Assembly: GCF_035046485.1 (NCBI RefSeq)
Contig: NC_085138.1
Location: 90,879,228 to 90,943,227, forward strand
Source of the DNA: Aedes albopictus
Lineage: Eukaryota; Arthropoda; Insecta; Diptera; Culicidae
Direction of reading: 5' to 3'
Length of the DNA stretch: 64,000 bases
Within the stretch, counting starts at the first letter, position 1. Every line of letters begins with the position of its first letter. Shown here piece after piece: positions 22,977-33,316 of the stretch. The position numbers were made by a program, and so were the translations under genes. Below the pieces are notes generated by a model that saw only the letters and a program-made list of their open reading frames with translations, ran no database searches and had not been told where the DNA came from.

Positions 22977-23742
22977 GCACTGCGTGAGCGATTCCAATTG
23001 GCGGCTGCACTTACACTTTGTTTAGCGTCTAAATGTATTCTATTCTAAATTTAATATATCGAACTGGTTGCCGTTACGCTGCTGTCACTTTTCTACCCTG
23101 TTCTAGAGTAGAATGATGTGCATAAGGATGTTGATGTGTGGTTCTTGTTCCTTCTACAGTCCGATTGGGGGTCCATTATGGGTTGCCGTTAGCCGATAGC
23201 CATGTTTTCGGGTCCGTTAGAGCATATGCTCAGAAGAGAGTCAGGTGACAGCTGCTCTCGAGGGGAACAGCAACTGACGAAAAATTGCAAGTGCCGAGGC
23301 TGGGATCGAATGCATGACCATCCACTTATGAAGTGAACAGTGGGGTGGCATGGCTGTCAAACTCGGTACATCGTCGCTCCACCCAACATCATTTTTGGTA
23401 CGGCGCGTTTTGGTACCCACTTTCTGGTCGGTTTACCCTAACTTGCTCCTGATTTTCGGGTGTGTGGCTCGTGTGTTGATAGTGCTTATTTCAGAAATTA
23501 CACATTTCAAACGAAAACGTTGTTTTTGATGATAGTTTCTCTTTCCTTATCACTTTGCACGATATTATATGTAGCAGCGAAGCAGTGTCAATGTTTCCAG
23601 CACATTTTTTCCATGAATTAAGCAATCAAAACAAAAATATTGGACGCCATGTTGAATTGAATGCTGGGTAGATGATTCGGGCCCTTTGTCATCCCCCTGG
23701 AAGTGAACGTGTAGCCACTACGCTACGGGCCCCGGCTTGTTT
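22977..23742 (-). mobile_element. tRNA-headed SINE, second family, split copy
   Basis: This matches 38936-39322 on the same strand: GGCACTGCGTGAGCGATTCC, AGTCCGATTGGGGGTCCATT and a tRNA-like head read on minus as GCCGGGGCCCGTAGCGTAGT. The copy is interrupted inside its tRNA-like head at 23337 by the MITE 23338-23699 and resumes at 23708. The boundary at its tail is approximate. Confidence 0.85.
23338..23699. mobile_element. 362-bp hAT-type MITE with 8-bp TSD
   Basis: The ends CAGTGGGGTGGC and, inverted, CAGGGGGATGAC are typical of hAT elements. GAAGTGAA is duplicated at 23330-23337 and 23700-23707. Removing the insert restores the SINE phrase TTATGAAG-TGAAC-GTGTAGCC, matching the intact copy at 39281-39305. 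Confidence 0.9.
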
Positions 23743-24524
23743 TATGATTATTAATACTTCATATTATAATTTTGTCATTTTATTATTATTTTATACATTC
23801 TACTTTTCTTGGACTTTGTGGCGTATCTGCATATTCAGACGTTATGCCGTGGAAAAAATCGCCATAAAGTCCTTGGACATTATGGCCTCGGACGTTGTTA
23901 TACTGCACCTTCACAAATATTGCAGTTTCATGTAAATCAATATGCATGTCATGTCCATGATTTTGATGACGAGCAAAACGAGCAGTTTTCAACCATCATT
24001 CTTCATCGAAGCATTCAAAACTTTTTCAATGTCTCAAACAGATAGTTCAGACAAAAAATTATCAGCGCTCGAAACTTTCTCATCGTCACCCATTAGATGG
24101 CTATCTTCTTGCAAACTGTCCTAAACTATTAACAAGATTGCAAAATTGATTCCCTCGTTTCCCAAAAAAAAAAAACAAAAATGATCGCATCTGCTCTGTC
24201 GTGACGCAGCGTGCCTCAAAGTTTACCAAACAGTTTCGCCGAAAAACAAGAGAGAAAACCCCCTCTGAACATCATTGATCACTCATGATGTAGCTGTTTT
24301 CATCTCTCTTGAATGGACAAAAACTAGCTTCCAAAACGGGAGGAGGAGGAGTTGCTCTAAGAGTCACTGCAGCTGCAAACTTTCCCAAGCTCTACTGTGG
24401 AGCTGACTGTCACCAACGATTCAAAGGCATCCTATCCAATGAGGCAGCTAGGCAAAAACTGATCCGAGTCTCAGTCTCAGCGAGCAAGCAGACCGAGTGA
24501 TGTAATTCAAACAAACTTTTGCAG
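23743..24524. other. No recognised gene
   Basis: Sequence is unique in the window. The frame 24309-24500 (63 codons) lies just upstream of the exon-like segment at 24525 but has its own stop, so the two cannot be joined without splicing evidence. Confidence 0.35.
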
Positions 24525-24608
24525 GAACGTCTCCCCTTACCAAGCAGCAACCTCGACAGCACCGCGGCGGCAGAAAACTTCAAAAAGAAACTGCCAGTGC
24601 CTTGTGCG
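24525..24608 (+). other. Possible 28-codon exon
   Basis: The segment is preceded by AAACTTTTGCAG (fair acceptor) and followed by GTACAG (weak donor). It is 84 bp, open and symmetric in phase, with coding-like codons (ERLPLPSSNLDST at its start). No family is recognised. It could equally be chance. Confidence 0.2.
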
Positions 24609-25005
24609 GTACAGTATGGGTGTACATTTTTTTTATTTTATTTATGTAGAGACATTTGTAATTAAATTTGACTTCCAGGGATTTTCATATGGTATGTTAG
24701 GTTTAAATTGTTTGGTGAAACTGATTTTAATAAATTACTTCAATTGTAGCTGATTGTATGAAAAATGGAGTTCTTCCCTCCAGGTTTAAATATAATAACG
24801 GTTTTACAAAACTGGATTACAGATTTTTAATATTTCTCTGCTACAAAGAAGATACGTTCACAGATAAGCGAAACCGTTTTTTTATCTCATAATGTTGGAA
24901 ACAACCTAATTCAATTGATTGCATAAAATTTATTTACTACACGTTATGTTTTAAAACTTTTTAAAAACCATTTTATATTTTTGGGATCATTTATTTTTTT
25001 GCCTT

Positions 25006-26473
25006 TCTCGTACACTAAGTGTACTGGAAAGGCTATATGTTCACTCCAAAAATGACTTTTTGATAGAAGGCCCGGAGGGTCGAGTCACATATACCAATCA
25101 ACTCAGCTCGACGAATTGAGGTGATGTCTGTGTGTGTGTATGTATGTGTGTGTGTGTGTATGTGTGTGTACAAAAAAACTCACATCACTTTTTGGCAGTA
25201 AACCTCAACCGATTTTAATGACCAACGGTTCATTCGACGCGGAATCTGGTCCCATTGTTTCCTATTGAAAATGGTTCGAATCGGTCCAGCCGTTCCGGAG
25301 TTATGGCCATTTAGGTGTTCCGGATCGGTACCCCAGGAAGGGGCCAGATATGAAAACGATACAAACCCAATCATGCGACACATCAAACCGCGGCACTTTC
25401 GAAAACATGATGAATGGTAAACAGGAAAATAGTCTCGGACCATATCTGAACCGGTAGTGTTCCAGAACCGGTTCCGGGTGACCCGCCGGAAGTGGCCAAA
25501 TATGAAAGTGAACCAAACCCATACATGCGACACATCAAACAGCGGATTTTTCGATAACCTGATAAACAGTAGGCAGGAAAACATTCTCAGACCATATTTG
25601 AACCGGTAGTATTCTGGAACCGGTTCTGGGTGTTCCGCCGGAAGTGGCTAAATATGAAAGTGAACCAAACCCATGCATGCGATACATCAAACAGCGGCTT
25701 TTTCGATAGCCTGATGAACAGTAGGTAGCAAAATATTCTCGGACCATATATGAACCGGTAGTGTTCCGGAACCGGTTCCTAGTGACCCGCCGGAAGTGGT
25801 CAAATATGAAAGTGAACCAAACCCATACATGCGACACATCAAACAGCGGATTTTTCGATAACCTGATAAACAGTAGGCAGGAAAACATTCTCAGACAATA
25901 TCTGAACCGGTAGTATTCTGGAACCGGTTCTGGGTGTTCCGCCGGAAGTGGCCAAATATGAAAGTAAACCAAACCCATGCATGCGATACATCAAACAGCG
26001 GATTTTTCGATAGCCTGATTAACAGTAGGCAGGAAAACATTCTTAGACCATATCGGAACCGGTAGTGTTTCAGAACCGGTTCCAGATGTCACGCCGGAAG
26101 TAGCCAAGTACAAAAGTTAACCAAAACCTTACATGCGACGCATCAAATCGCAAGCTCTCCAGGCAACCTGATAAACGGTTAATAAAAGCAAATAGTTTCA
26201 GATCATATTTGGAACAACCGATAGAGTTCCGGAACCGGTTCCGGGTGTCCCGCTGGAAGTGGTTAAATGTAGTAGAGATCAAAACCCATGCCTGCGGCAC
26301 ATTAAACAGCGACTTTTTGAATAACGTGATGAACGATTAGCCAGAAAATAGGCTCAGACTACAACGAAGATCTTTATAAAGGCTACCGATAGTGTTCCGG
26401 GACCGATCTAGGGTGTCCAGCCGGAAGCATGCGATACATCAAACCGCGGTCTTTTTTAAACCATGAGGAACGA
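25006..26473 (-). repeat. Large family copy 2: end hairpin, (GT)n and ~151-bp array
   Basis: This is the reverse complement layout of 16850-18572. It comprises the terminal hairpin GCCTTTCTCGTACAC...GTGTACTGGAAAGGC at 25011, a (GT)n tract at about 25128-25170, the phrase TCCGGAGTTATGGCCATTTA, then about 7.5 units of ~151 bp (ACATCAAAC at about 25384, 25534, 25686, 25837, 25989 and onward). AACCGGTT cores occur in most units. Confidence 0.9.
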
Positions 26474-27506
26474 TTAGGGGCTGTCCATAAACCACGTGGT
26501 CATTAGGGGGGGGGGGGGGGGGGTTGGTTCGGCCAATGACCATTTTGTATGGACAAATAAAAAATTTTGCAAGGACAAATGGTCGGCGTTAAGTCAGAGA
26601 GGACCATGTGTCTTTTACTTAATTTCTAGAAAAACGACTTCAAAGTTTGCAACTCTATAAGTTTTGAGTTTTCCAACAAATGTTCTTGAATTTTTGCCAT
26701 AAATCCTCATAACTATTTATCGCAGCATCGCTCTGTATTGATCGCGAAAAAACGTAAAATAAAGCTTGAAACCGAGAAATTGCTAAGTAATTAATTGTAC
26801 TTAGTCCACTCTGACTGAACGGTTTTTCGAAAATCTTCAACCAATTACAGTTCACACTCAAGTTTTTACATATTTGATGAAAAAATAATGCACAAGTAGG
26901 ACAACAGTTATTAGGAGTAGTGTATAATGTGAGCAGGAAATTTGAAATTTGATGTTTTTGTTATTACACTGTTGATTACCATCTTCAATTTTTATGTTCA
27001 GTCAGAGTGGACCAAGTACAACAGTTCAATATCACATGAAGGGTAGACAATAAATGAGATATTTAGGGATTCTTAACTTGAACATTTCATAGCTAACAAC
27101 TTTTGAATGTATTTTCATAGTTCGGTACGTTTTTGAAATATTGTAGTTACACAGTTCATAATAATTTATTCAGAGGACTGGCATTTTTCAAAAATTCGTT
27201 CAGACAGAGTGAACCAAGTACACAATTCTTAAATAATTGGTGAAATCAACTTCTTCATGAAACGGGTATTGGTACATTTCAATATGATGCCCAACAGCTA
27301 CTAAACAAACATATTTTGATTTGGAATTGATTACAAAGAATAAGGTAATTTCAACTATTTTTCTTGGAGACACATGGTCCACTCTGTCTGCACGTGAAAT
27401 GCAACAATATGCTTCAACACGGTTATCTGTAAAATATGATATTGACCATAATAAAAATGGAATTTCACGTGCTTTCTTGATCAATAATCATCAGAAAATG
27501 CGTTAG

Positions 27507-29061
27507 GGAGTCATACGATTTAGAAACGTATCACATTTTGATGATAAACTATTTTATTTATTGGATTTTAACCAATACACATTTTTTCAACTCTCTTGAC
27601 ATCGAGCATATGGTTCACTCTGACTGCACACTATTATCGATTTTTGCAGTACAATCAAAAGAAAATTCTGCTATAACTCTCGTTAACTGTAACATTGAGA
27701 AAATAGGGTGAATGTTCCAAGTAGCTTAAGAAATTTTTAATCAAATGCCCTAAAAATCTAATTTTCGACAATTTTGTTACTTGGTCCCCTCTGACTTAAC
27801 GCCGACCAAATGACCACTAGGCCGTCCCTTATTTTGCAAAAATAGGAAATGTTATAAGTTCGTTAGTAGCAAATGATCGTTTCAGCTAAAAAATGATCGT
27901 GTCAAAATTTGATATTCGTATCTCAAGGCTAAGTGGTCCCTCAAGGGGCCTAAAGTTGTCAAAAATTGTATGGGACCAAAAAATCATGAATTTTTTTTTC
28001 GACGAAAAATACGCTATTCTACTAAAACCGGTGATTTTAGGACCCTAAAGGGCCAAAAATGTGCTTAGTTTTGCGATATCTCTACTCGTTTCCGAGATAT
28101 TGACAAAAAAAACCGAAAAATCAGCATTTTTGACCATTTTTTTAGATTCCGAAGGAAACCTACCCTATTTTGTTCAATAACTCAAAAACGAGTAGAGATA
28201 TCGCAATTCTAAGCACATTTTTGGCCCTTAAGGGTCCTAAAATCACCGGTTTTAGTAGAATAGCATATTTTTTCGTCGAAAAAAAAAATCATGATTTTTT
28301 GGTCCCATACAATTTTTGACAACTTTAGGCCCCTTGAGGGACCACTTAGCCTTGAGATACGGACTTCAAATTTTGACACGATCATTTTTTAGCTGAAACG
28401 ATCATTTGCCACTAACGAACTTATCTCTCTCTTCTTGGCGTAACGTCCTCACTGGGACAAAGCCTGCTTCTCAGCTTAGTGTTCTATGAGCACTTCCACA
28501 GTTATTAACTGAGAGCTTCCTCTGCCAATGACCATTTTGCATGTGTATATCGTGTGGCAGGCACGAAGATACTCTATGCCCAAGGAAGTCAAGGAAATTT
28601 CCTTTACGAAAAGATCCTGGACCGACCGGGAATCGAACCCGTCACCCTCAGCATGGTCATGCTGAATACCCGTGCGTTTACCGCCTCGGCTATATGGGCC
28701 CTCAACGAACTTATAACATTTCCAATTTTTGCAAAATAAGGGACGGCCTAGTGGTCATTTGGTCGGCGTTAAGTCAGAGGGGACCAAGTAACAAAATTGT
28801 CGAAAATTAGATTTTTAGGGCATTTGATTAAAAATTTCTTAAGCTACTTGGAACATTCACCCTATTTTCTCAATGTTACAGTTAACGAGAGTTATAGCAG
28901 AATTTTCTTTTGATTGTACTGCAAAAATCGATAATAGTGTGCAGTCAGAGTGAACCATATGCTCGATGTCAAGAGAGTTGAAAAAATGTGTATTGGTTAA
29001 AATCCAATAAATAAAATAGTTTATCATCAAAATGTGATACGTTTCTAAATCGTATGACTCC
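27507..29061. repeat. Internal giant palindrome of the Harbinger-like element
   Basis: 27507-28110 is the near-perfect reverse complement of 28141-29061 once the nested SINE (28425-28703 plus one TSD copy) is removed. The ~30-bp loop is near 28110-28140. The left 1 kb of the element (26530-27500) has no partner on the right, so the palindrome is asymmetric within the element. Confidence 0.9.
28425..28703 (-). mobile_element. tRNA-headed SINE, third family, 11-bp TSD
   Basis: On minus, the head reads GGGCCCATATAGCCGAGGCG (box A) and GACGGGTTCGATTCCCGG (box B), and the tail ends in an AGAAGAGAGAG run. AACGAACTTAT flanks it at 28414-28424 and 28704-28714. The opposite palindrome arm at about 27861 has the intact empty site. 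Confidence 0.92.
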
Positions 29062-29630
29062 CGGGGGGGGTGAAAAGTCCCAAAAAAATGACCACGTGGT
29101 TTATGGACAGCCCCTTAGCAAGAAAATAGTCTCAGACCACATTAGAGGCTACCGAAAGTGATGCAAAACCAGCATTGGGTGCTTCCTAGGGTGCTTCGCA
29201 GGAACTACAAAAATGAACAAAGTCAATGCAAGCGATAAATATGTGTAAGAGAACAAAATCTTGACTGAACTAAGGCCACATACATACAGACGTCTTACTC
29301 TACTCACTCTCTATTGGAGAGTGAGTAGCAGTGCTGCAATTTTTCGACAGGCCTTTATGATAGCGATATTTTGCTTTTTTCATTTTCTTCGTTTTGTTTT
29401 TCCTGTCAATGTTGCTTTCCGATCAGCAACACGGGAGCGAAATGAAATAGGTACTCACACTCACATGCAGCGTGCTGAAAGCGAGAGCTGACCGGGCTAA
29501 ATTTCCATTCAATTTTCTGTATTTGAGTGTTTTCACCCTGACACTGATATTTTGCAGGACTGCTCTCCATCGTCCTTGTTTTCAACGGTTGAATCAAATA
29601 TTAATCGTTTTTGCTCGTTTGACGTCTACT

Positions 29631-29849
29631 CAGGCCCGGATTAAGGATTGTGGGGGCCCGGGGCCCGAGCGAATGTGGAGGCCCCTCGGAGAGATGACCA
29701 AAAATGTTTTTCCTTATTTTCGAACAGTACTTGAGCAATATGAGAAAAATAATGCTGATGTTAGCAACCAAAAAAGTTTTTGTGGGGGCCCCTAAAATGT
29801 GGGGGCCCGGGGCCCGGGCCCCCCTGGCCCCCCCTTAGATCCGGCCCTG
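29631..29849. mobile_element. 219-bp GC-rich hAT MITE with 8-bp TSD
   Basis: The ends CAGGCCCGGATTAAG and, inverted, CAGGGCCGGATCTAAG flank inner GGGGGCCCGGGGC repeats. CGTCTACT is duplicated at 29623-29630 and 29850-29857. End sequence and TSD length fit hAT. Confidence 0.93.
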
Positions 29850-30490
29850 CGTCTACTCACTACCAACATCAAGCCAGCAGCGGCTTGTGAAACGCAACCT
29901 GATTAGCATTTGGCGATTATTTTTTTGTAACGATGAATATAATAGCAATATGTTACAAATGATATGTCTTTTTTTTCTGTACTAAAACAATCTCATCAAA
30001 TCACTGAGGTGTTAAAATATACAGTAGGATAGGTCAACGTTACATGAGAAAATGAAAATTATCGCATCAAAGCTTTTTCAACCCTCTTTTGCGTCTAAAA
30101 CTACTGGGATTTTTTTATGGGATTTAGATGGGCAATTTCACTTGCTTGCATTTTTTGTCAAATTTTACATGAATTTTGAAACCTATGATAATAAAATATA
30201 GCCTAAAGTGTGAAGAAAAAACTATGTCGAAGACCGTAAAGTCATCTGTGATTGTGAAAGACGTTATATCCTAGCTTGTAATAATCGTCTTGATGTTGAT
30301 CGGTCTTCAGTGATAGTGAAGGTGCTCAAGCAGTCAACTGAAAACTCTGATATTATTCAGCTCTGTCTTACGTTTAACGTAACGTCGGAATATGTTCAAT
30401 TATTAAGTTTCCCAATTTTATTAAAATTATTGCTTTTCTAAATAAGGTATTCTCAGGATTCAGGAACAGCTCGCATTACTTCGACGGAAA

Positions 30491-30835
30491 TACCATGCTT
30501 CGGAATGATGGCCCATGCACAGAAACTAGCTAAACAAAGCAATAGTCGAACATTCCAAAAACAGGGACCGAATTCTAGACCGCCCGATAGGTAGGAGATT
30601 GTCCGCATCACGACGGTTTCAAACCGAACGGACTCAATAAATACCAAAACTTCCGTGTGACATTTTAAAGTTAATCAAGGCCATCTTGACTAGGAAACCT
30701 TGACCGATTGAACCCTTGAAAAGTCCCCATACGGACCGAAACGTCGGAAAAAATCATTAACTAGTGTTTCCGTTTCCCCCAAAAGGCTGAAGCCAACATT
30801 GTGAAGCAAAATTATCCCAGTCGTATCCCAACCAA
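30491..30835 (+). mobile_element. 345-bp Penelope-like terminal fragment, 5-bp TSD
   Basis: GGAAA is duplicated (30486-30490, 30836-30840), and the intact family copy shows one GGAAA at 14481-14485. The phrase GAACCCTTGAAAA, a GTCC...GGAC stem-loop and CGAAACGTCGG near 30710-30752 matches in layout the end of the Penelope-like element at about 34557-34602, which supports the class. No coding part was seen. Confidence 0.6.
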
Positions 30836-31059
30836 GGAAAGATCATGAGTACATGTTCGACGAGAAAGGCACTATCACCACTAGGTGGATTAATCTGGGT
30901 TTTTACTTTTTCTATTGTTTGAAGTATAGAAAGTACAAGGAAAAATAATATGGAACGAGCTCACCAGTATATTATCGAGCGAATAATTTCAATTATTCGC
31001 AAAAAAAAAACTTCAGCTGCTGATGAAATGACTAACACTGTGCGAAGGCAACCATTGCA

Positions 31060-31470
31060 TTGCCGTCAATTCCTCGGGAGAAAACTTTAACGACATCCAG
31101 CCCAGGCGCACAGTCACACACTCCCCCAAAAGTCGATGCAAGTTTTCGTGCACGAGTCGAATCACATCTAGATTCGCCCGCCCAACTCGCTCGTTCGACG
31201 GAAGTAGGTCGACCAAGTTTCAACGAAAATCCATTTACAAAGTTAGACGGACGGAGGAAACTCATCAAATTTTCTCCGGTGGAGATTCATCAATCCGAAA
31301 AACTGGCTACACTGCCCCGTATCACGCAACCAAGCCATCAACTAGGCAAATTGAAATGTTTGTCGGAAATGGTGGAGTTCCCTTTCCTGGCGAAGAAACA
31401 CTTCCAAATCCGATACATCGGGTGTAGGTATCGAATTGAAACGCCCCCTCGCGGGGTCTTGAGGAAGTAG
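31060..31470 (+). CDS. Unassigned 136-codon frame
   Basis: The frame lies in moderate-GC, non-repetitive sequence and encodes a polar, basic protein with no signal peptide, membrane segment or motif I recognise. Overlapping minus-strand frames are similarly open, which weakens the coding case. It may be an old retroelement fragment or chance. Confidence 0.15.
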   Translation: MPSIPREKTLTTSSPGAQSHTPPKVDASFRARVESHLDSPAQLARSTEVGRPSFNENPFTKLDGRRKLIKFSPVEIHQSEKLATLPRITQPSHQLGKLKCLSEMVEFPFLAKKHFQIRYIGCRYRIETPPRGVLRK

Positions 31471-31479
31471 AACAACAGC

Positions 31480-32040
31480 AGCCAGCTCAACGAATGCTCG
31501 AAGCCAATGGAGCAACTTTTAGCTTATTAGGAAGTTTTGCTGCATGCCATTGGAGAAAACGAGCAATCGAGCAAACTCGGAACCAGATTCTCGGTACCGA
31601 TCCGAACCATTTGAAAATGTAATACATTTTGTGTATGTGAGGGATATTGTACGAAGTCACAAACCAAAACTTCTTGGTAACAAATGTGCTACTTGGAAGT
31701 TCTCAATTCTGGAACTGCATGTGCAATTTCGTTTCGATTTGGTTGAGCAAGAATGACTGAGTGACGTGACCAAGGATCGTTTGCCTGCTGGAATAACGCC
31801 GGTCGATGAACCGGAAAGAGTTTATTATACACCTTCACGGTTGTTTTCGAATGTATTTGATTCGTTCAAATTCGTAACCCATTTAATTTAGCTGGAAATG
31901 CCAACGATTTACTTTCGATCGTAAACAATGAATGATGATGATAACTTATTTTAGATTAACTGAAATATCTACTTACATATGCATACATATAAGATTAAAT
32001 CGAAGTTAATTAGAACATGTGTAATAATAATACAGGAAAC
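31480..32040. other. No recognised gene
   Basis: The AT content rises toward 32000, and nothing with domain support was found. Confidence 0.4.
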
Positions 32041-32892
32041 GAATAAGTCACATTAAACCAGCAAGTGAGGATAATCATACAGACGGGAAAGCCAGATGAG
32101 GCTACCCAATGAGACATTAAGATGCGTCAACCAAACAAAACAGCCTGACTAGACATGCAAATTAACGACGAAATGACGAAAAAGTATATTGGAACAGTCA
32201 GATAAAAACAACCAGACTTGACAGTCAAACGAGAGAGCCAGACGAGACCGACAGATGAGACAGTCGGAAGAAACAGTCCAATGAGACAACAAGACGAGAC
32301 ATTTAGACAAAAAACCTGACGATACAGGCAGACGAGACTGCTAGACGTTACTGCAAGATAGGACAGCCTGAAGAGGTTACCTGATAAGACGGCCAGGTGA
32401 GACAGCCTGGCAAGACATCAAAACGAAGCAATCAGATGAGACAGACAGACAAGACAGTCAGTTGAGACAGCCAGGTGACAAAGCCCTACGAAACAGGTAC
32501 ATGAGACAGCCCGAAGAGACAGTCCGATGAGACAGCCAGAAAAGAAAGTCAGACAGCAAATCTATACGGAACATGCATATGAAACAGCCAGATGAGACAG
32601 TCAGATAAGACAACCAGAAGAGCCAGTCAAATGAGACATTTAGTTGAGTTAACTGAGCAAGACAGCTAGACGAGACAGCTAGAGGAGATTGCTTGACGAG
32701 ACATCAAACGAAGTAATTGGATGAGATAGACAGACGAGAAAAGCAGACGAACTAGTCAGACCGCTAGACAACAAAGCCACACGCAACAGGCACATGAGAC
32801 AGCCTGACGAGACAGTCAGATGACACAATCAGATGAGATAGCCAGAAGAGATAGACAATGAGACAGCTAAACGATTCGGGTAGACGGGATAG

Positions 32893-33207
32893 TTCTTCTT
32901 CTTCTTAATGGCTCGATGTTCGCATTGGAACTTGGCCTGCCTCTCTTCAACTTAGTGTTTTCAGAGAACTTCACAGTAATTAATTGAAGGGCTTTCTTTG
33001 CCTGCCATTGCATGAATTTGTACCTTGGGCATCGTTCACAAATTTCGAAACGCTATAGGGGGGGAGGGGGTGGCCTTGTGTGGCAAGTAGAATGATACAC
33101 TATGCCCAGGGAGCCGAGAAAAATTTCCCGACCGGAACGGGAATCGAATCCGCCGTCTCCGGATTGGCGATCCCGAGCCTTAACCACTAGGCTAACTGTA
33201 GACTCCA
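32893..33207 (-). mobile_element. tRNA-derived SINE, copy 3, inverted
   Basis: This is the same family as 5632-5911. TTCTTCTTCTTCTTAATGG marks the tail and GGGAATCGAATCCGCC the box B on minus. AGACGGGA(T/C)AG flanks it at 32882-32892 and 33208-33218. About 60 bp of foreign GC-rich sequence (from CCTTGGGCATCGTTCAC to about 33085) replaces a stretch of the body. Confidence 0.9.
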
Positions 33208-33316
33208 AGACGGGACAGTCTGGCAGTCAAACTGAACAGCCTGATGAGACAGGCAGGTGAGACTTCCAAACGAAGCAGTCAGATAAAACAGACAGACGAA
33301 AAAGACAGGCATCTGT

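Larger units (their letters stand above)
26477..29114. mobile_element. 2.64-kb Harbinger-like element with TTA TSD
   Basis: The terminal inverted repeats are GGGGCTGTCCATAAACCACG(TGGTCATT) and its complement, flanked by TTA at 26474-26476 and 29115-29117. The empty site CGATTAGCAAGAAAATAGTC matches the sibling unit at 26334. A 3-bp TTA duplication and a GGGGCTGT start fit PIF/Harbinger elements. No transposase frame survives (longest about 94 codons), so it is non-autonomous. A 23-base G-run lies near 26506. It contains a 1.5-kb internal palindrome, a nested SINE and nine copies of an 18-bp motif. Confidence 0.85.
29118..30930. repeat. Large family copy 2, far part
   Basis: This continues the family past the Harbinger-like insertion and matches 13880-14560 (GCGATAAATATGTGTAAGAG, CTCAAGCAGTCAACT, GAGAAAGGCACTATCACC). 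Compared with that copy it has about 0.9 kb extra between 29310 and 30190, including the hAT MITE, and the insertion at 30491-30835. Confidence 0.85.

Noticed and set aside
26500..26525. Poly-G run as a G-quadruplex regulatory site
   Set aside because: A single homopolymer inside a transposon end. Its length may also be a sequencing or assembly effect.
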